DNA from: Photobacterium gaetbulicola Gung47
GTDB taxonomy: Bacteria; Pseudomonadota; Gammaproteobacteria; Enterobacterales; Vibrionaceae
NCBI GenBank assembly: GCA_000940995.1
Contig: CP005974.1
Coordinates: forward strand, 3,720,001 to 3,784,000
DNA length: 64,000 nt
Direction of reading: 5' to 3'
Every line of letters starts with the position of its first letter. Positions within the stretch are counted from its first letter, which is position 1. The translations under genes and the position numbers were made by a program. This document shows, in pieces, positions 60,624 through 64,000 of the stretch. The notes under the pieces are model-generated. The model was not told where the DNA came from. It ran no database searches and worked only from the letters and a program-made list of their open reading frames with translations.

Positions 60624-62384
60624 ATGGCTGGAAAAATCCCACGTACCTTTATCGATGATCTGATCTCGCGCCATGACATCGTGGATATTGTGGATGCCAG
60701 GGTAAAGCTCAAGAAACAGGGCAAAAACTTTGGTGCCTGCTGCCCGTTCCATAACGAAAAGACCCCGTCTTTCTCTGTCAGCCAGGAGAAGCAGTTCTAC
60801 CACTGCTTTGGCTGTGGTGCCCACGGCAACGTCCTCGATTTCGTGATGGAATTTGACCGCCTGGAGTTTGTCGAGGCGATCGAAGAGCTGGCTTCCCAGC
60901 TAGGTTTGGAGGTCCCACGCGAACAAGGCAGTGGTGGCGGCCAGTCCGGAGCCCGCAGCAAAGAAAAGCTCGGCCTGTACGAGATGATGGGGCAGATCTC
61001 ACAATTCTACCAAGGCCAGCTCCGTACCCAGGAAGGCCAGGTTGCGATTGACTACCTCAAAGGGCGAGGACTGTCCGGCGAGGTGGTCAAAAAGTTTGGT
61101 ATCGGCTTCGTGCCGGATCAGTGGGATCTGGTCCGCAACCGCTTTGGCCGCGATATGTCGGCCCAGCAGGCATTGGTCAGCGCCGGCATGCTGATAGAAA
61201 ACGACAACGGCAGACGCTACGATCGCTTCCGCGGGCGGGTAATGTTCCCGATCCACGACCGCCGCGGCAGGGTGATCGGCTTCGGTGGCCGGGTACTGGG
61301 TGACGGCACGCCGAAATACCTCAACTCGCCAGAAACCCCGATCTTCCACAAAGGGCGTGAGCTCTACGGCCTGTACGAAGTCCTGCAGGCCCACCGCGAA
61401 CCGGAAAAGCTGCTGGTCGTCGAAGGCTATATGGATGTTGTCGCCCTGGCGCAGTTCGGGGTCGACTATGCGGTCGCCTCGCTGGGTACCTCGACAACGG
61501 GCGATCATATCCAGATGATGTTCCGCCAGACCGGCACCGTGGTATGCTGCTATGATGGTGACCGTGCCGGCCGGGATGCGGCATGGCGTGCAATGGAGCA
61601 AGCCCTGCCTTACCTCAACGACGGCCGCCAGCTCAAATTTATGTTCTTGCCAGACGGCGAGGATCCCGACACCTATATCCGCCAGTACGGCCAGGAAGGG
61701 TTCGAAAAGCAAGTTGACCAGGCCATGACCCTGTCGGATTTCATGTTCAGCACCTTGCTGCAGCAGGTCGACACCAGCAGCAACGAAGGCAAAGCCAAGC
61801 TCAGTACCCTTGCAGTACCGTTGATTGACAAAGTGCCCGGCGGCACCCTGCGCCTCTATTTGCGTGAGATGCTTGGCAGAAAGTTGGGGTTGCCCAACGA
61901 AGAGCAGCTGCAGCAGCTAATATCAAAGCAAGGGGCCGAGGCACCGAAAAAAGCAGGCCAGCCGGAAATCAAGCGTACCCCGATGCGCGAAGTTATCGCA
62001 CTGTTGATCCAAAACCCGCAATTTGTGAATAGCCTAGAATTTGATATGGCTGCATTTGAAGGGATTGATGTCGCTGGACTAAATTTATTGATAACAATAG
62101 TTGAAAAGTGTCGGGTCAACCCCAATATTAAAACTGGACAACTCCTAGAGGGTTGGCGCGGAAGCAAAAGCGAAGGGATGCTGGCACGTCTGGCCGCCTG
62201 GGAACTGCCTCTTGCCAAAGAAGAGGACAACACTCTAGATGTTTTTCTTGACGCAATGGACAAAGTCATTGACCAGTGCGTTAAACAACAAATCGAAAAG
62301 TTGCAGGCTAAATCGAGAACCGTCGGCTTATCAGTCGAAGAGAAGCGGGAATTGCAGTTGCTGATACTCAACCGTCCCGGCTAG
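60624..62384 (+). CDS. dnaG: DNA primase
   Basis: A 586-aa primase that lays RNA primers at the replication fork. The N-terminal zinc ribbon is CPFHNEKTPSF with CFGCGAHG. The TOPRIM catalytic core has VVEGYMDVVAL and CCYDGDRAGRDAAWRAM. A C-terminal domain that binds the DnaB helicase completes the protein. Second-last gene of the rpsU-yqeY-dnaG-rpoD operon. Confidence 0.97.
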   Translation: MAGKIPRTFIDDLISRHDIVDIVDARVKLKKQGKNFGACCPFHNEKTPSFSVSQEKQFYHCFGCGAHGNVLDFVMEFDRLEFVEAIEELASQLGLEVPREQGSGGGQSGARSKEKLGLYEMMGQISQFYQGQLRTQEGQVAIDYLKGRGLSGEVVKKFGIGFVPDQWDLVRNRFGRDMSAQQALVSAGMLIENDNGRRYDRFRGRVMFPIHDRRGRVIGFGGRVLGDGTPKYLNSPETPIFHKGRELYGLYEVLQAHREPEKLLVVEGYMDVVALAQFGVDYAVASLGTSTTGDHIQMMFRQTGTVVCCYDGDRAGRDAAWRAMEQALPYLNDGRQLKFMFLPDGEDPDTYIRQYGQEGFEKQVDQAMTLSDFMFSTLLQQVDTSSNEGKAKLSTLAVPLIDKVPGGTLRLYLREMLGRKLGLPNEEQLQQLISKQGAEAPKKAGQPEIKRTPMREVIALLIQNPQFVNSLEFDMAAFEGIDVAGLNLLITIVEKCRVNPNIKTGQLLEGWRGSKSEGMLARLAAWELPLAKEEDNTLDVFLDAMDKVIDQCVKQQIEKLQAKSRTVGLSVEEKRELQLLILNRPG

Positions 62385-62477
62385 TAAGTAGTCATCAATT
62401 AAGAAATTTGTTATAATTATTGGTTTGCATCTCTGCATACTACTATTCTCAATCAGACCCTAAGTTGGATATCGTCT

Positions 62478-64000
62478 ATGGAGCAAAATCCGCAGTCACA
62501 GCTAAAGTTACTTGTTGCTAAAGGCAAGGAACAAGGCTATCTGACCTACGCCGAAGTAAATGACCACCTACCAGAGGACATCGTCGATTCTGATCAGGTG
62601 GAAGACATCATTCAGATGATCAATGACATGGGTATTAAGGTGGTTGAAACAGCCCCTGATGCCGATGATCTGATGATGACAGAAGACAATGCGGACGAAG
62701 ACGCGATTGAAGCCGCGGCCCAGGCCCTATCAAGTGTAGAAAGCGAAATTGGCCGCACCACTGACCCAGTACGTATGTACATGCGTGAAATGGGGACAGT
62801 AGAACTCCTTACCCGCGAAGGCGAGATTGATATCGCAAAGCGCATTGAAGACGGTATTAACCAAGTTCAGTGCTCTGTTGCCGAGTACCCTAGTGCCATC
62901 GCATACCTGCTTGAGCAGTTTGACAAGGTGGAAGCGGAAGAGCTTCGCCTGACCGATATCATTTCCGGTTTTGTCGACCCGAATGAAGAAGAAACGGCGG
63001 CCCCAACGGCAACGCACATCGGCTCTGAGCTCAGCGAAGCAGATCTGGAAGACGAAGACAAAGATCTGGAAGAAGATGAAGACGACGAGGCCGAAGAAGA
63101 AGATTCTGGTATCGACCCAGAAGTTGCTCGTGAGAAGTTCAATGACCTGCGTGTAGCCTATGACAACATGGCACTCGCTATTGATACTCATGGCCGTCAG
63201 GATCCAAAAACTGAAGTGGCAATTGAACAGCTGTCTGAAGTTTTCAAACAGTTCCGCCTGATCCCTAAGCAATTCGACAAGCTGATCAGCTCCCTGCGTG
63301 AGTCGATGGACAAAGTACGCACCAACGAGCGTCTGATCATGCGGATGTGTGTCGACAACAGCAAGATGCCTAAGAAAACGTTTGTCGGCCTATTTGCCGG
63401 CAACGAAGCCTCTTCTGAGTGGATCGACGAAGCACTGAACTCGGGCAAGCCTTACGCTGAACGCCTGAAAACGTACGAAGACGATCTTCGTCGCGCAACC
63501 ACCAAGCTGAGTATTCTCGAGCAAGAAACGGGCTTATCTATCGAGCGTATCAAGGACATCAGCCGCCGCATGTCTATCGGTGAAGCGAAGGCTCGCCGTG
63601 CGAAGAAAGAGATGGTTGAGGCCAACTTGCGTCTGGTTATCTCGATTGCTAAGAAGTACACCAACCGCGGGCTGCAGTTCTTGGATCTGATCCAGGAAGG
63701 TAACATCGGCCTGATGAAAGCGGTAGACAAGTTCGAATACCGTCGTGGTTACAAGTTCTCGACCTATGCGACATGGTGGATCCGCCAGGCAATCACGCGT
63801 TCTATTGCTGACCAGGCACGTACCATCCGTATCCCGGTTCACATGATCGAGACGATCAACAAGCTGAACCGTATCTCTCGTCAAATGCTTCAGGAAATGG
63901 GCCGCGAGCCGTTGCCGGAAGAGTTGGCCGAGCGAATGCAAATGCCGGAAGACAAGATCCGCAAGGTCCTGAAGATAGCCAAAGAGCCAATTTCGATGGA
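62478..64000 (+). CDS. rpoD: RNA polymerase sigma-70 factor, 5' part (runs off window)
   Basis: The first 507 codons of the primary sigma factor. It begins MEQNPQSQLKLLVAKGKEQG (region 1.1). DPVRMYMREMG marks region 1.2, followed by the acidic non-conserved region (about residues 160-215, nearly all Asp and Glu). Region 2 has IQEGNIGLMKAVDKFEYRRG and FSTYATWWIRQAITRSI, which bind and melt the -10 element. Region 3 begins and the window ends before region 4. It starts 93 bp after dnaG; the gap has no terminator. Confidence 0.97.
   Translation, partial: MEQNPQSQLKLLVAKGKEQGYLTYAEVNDHLPEDIVDSDQVEDIIQMINDMGIKVVETAPDADDLMMTEDNADEDAIEAAAQALSSVESEIGRTTDPVRMYMREMGTVELLTREGEIDIAKRIEDGINQVQCSVAEYPSAIAYLLEQFDKVEAEELRLTDIISGFVDPNEEETAAPTATHIGSELSEADLEDEDKDLEEDEDDEAEEEDSGIDPEVAREKFNDLRVAYDNMALAIDTHGRQDPKTEVAIEQLSEVFKQFRLIPKQFDKLISSLRESMDKVRTNERLIMRMCVDNSKMPKKTFVGLFAGNEASSEWIDEALNSGKPYAERLKTYEDDLRRATTKLSILEQETGLSIERIKDISRRMSIGEAKARRAKKEMVEANLRLVISIAKKYTNRGLQFLDLIQEGNIGLMKAVDKFEYRRGYKFSTYATWWIRQAITRSIADQARTIRIPVHMIETINKLNRISRQMLQEMGREPLPEELAERMQMPEDKIRKVLKIAKEPISM

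Noticed and set aside
60999..61712. A 237-codon open frame opposite dnaG
   Set aside because: Shadow of the primase gene.

Overview
The window comes from a gammaproteobacterium, most probably a member of the Vibrionaceae. Support comes from gene families and gene order: a chitosan-disaccharide PTS cluster ordered as I recall it in Vibrio cholerae, the tolC-nudF-yqiB-cpdA-yqiA-parE-parC-plsC block, hldE-glnE-ygiF, an exeAB pair, and an rpsU-yqeY-dnaG-rpoD macromolecular synthesis operon. The roughly even base composition of most genes would fit Photobacterium, Grimontia or Enterovibrio, but I cannot fix the genus by reading alone.

Layout. 1-1007 is the 5' two thirds of a 16S rRNA gene (minus strand), followed upstream by its leader with a boxA and a strong promoter. 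1609-1742 and 8259-8392 are two near-identical copies of a tRNA-Leu(CAA) gene with its terminator. Between them lies a sugar cluster: LacI-type regulator, ChbG-like deacetylase, GH4 6-phospho-glycosidase, PTS IIA, IIC and IIB, and a decayed secreted chitin-oligosaccharide deacetylase gene on the other strand. 8.5-18.8 kb is core: two small unknown genes, an RDD protein, lptFG, pepA, holC, valS, a DUF2061 protein behind a Fur-like site, and a MarR-GNAT fusion.

18.8-29.9 kb is an arginine and pyrimidine region. It holds rraB, an arginine-rich short ORF derived from the start of arcA, arcD, arcA, arcC, a catabolic-type ornithine carbamoyltransferase, then the pyrL leader with its attenuator, pyrBI, a trypsin-like lipoprotein, an ArgR homologue and ridA. 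The arginine deiminase route imports arginine, splits it to citrulline and ammonia, and yields ATP from carbamoyl phosphate. Carbamoyl phosphate is also the substrate of the adjacent pyrBI enzyme, so the two pathways meet at one metabolite.

30-51.7 kb holds idi, plsC, parC, parE, yqiA, cpdA, yqiB, nudF, tolC, hldE and glnE. A chemoreceptor and a voltage-gated-type K+ channel sit between glnE and ygiF, followed by a PhoU-like protein with pitA and an SH3-domain membrane protein (ygiM). 51.8-64 kb holds exeB and exeA, cca, uppP, folK, folB, plsY, tsaD, rpsU, yqeY, dnaG and the 5' part of rpoD, which runs off the end.

The points most worth a second look are the arginine-rich arcA-derived ORF ahead of arcD, the tRNA-bracketed PTS cluster with its broken deacetylase gene, the ArgR homologue with a changed arginine pocket, and several unexplained inverted or tandem repeats. 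I saw no CRISPR array, transposase, integrase or prophage gene.
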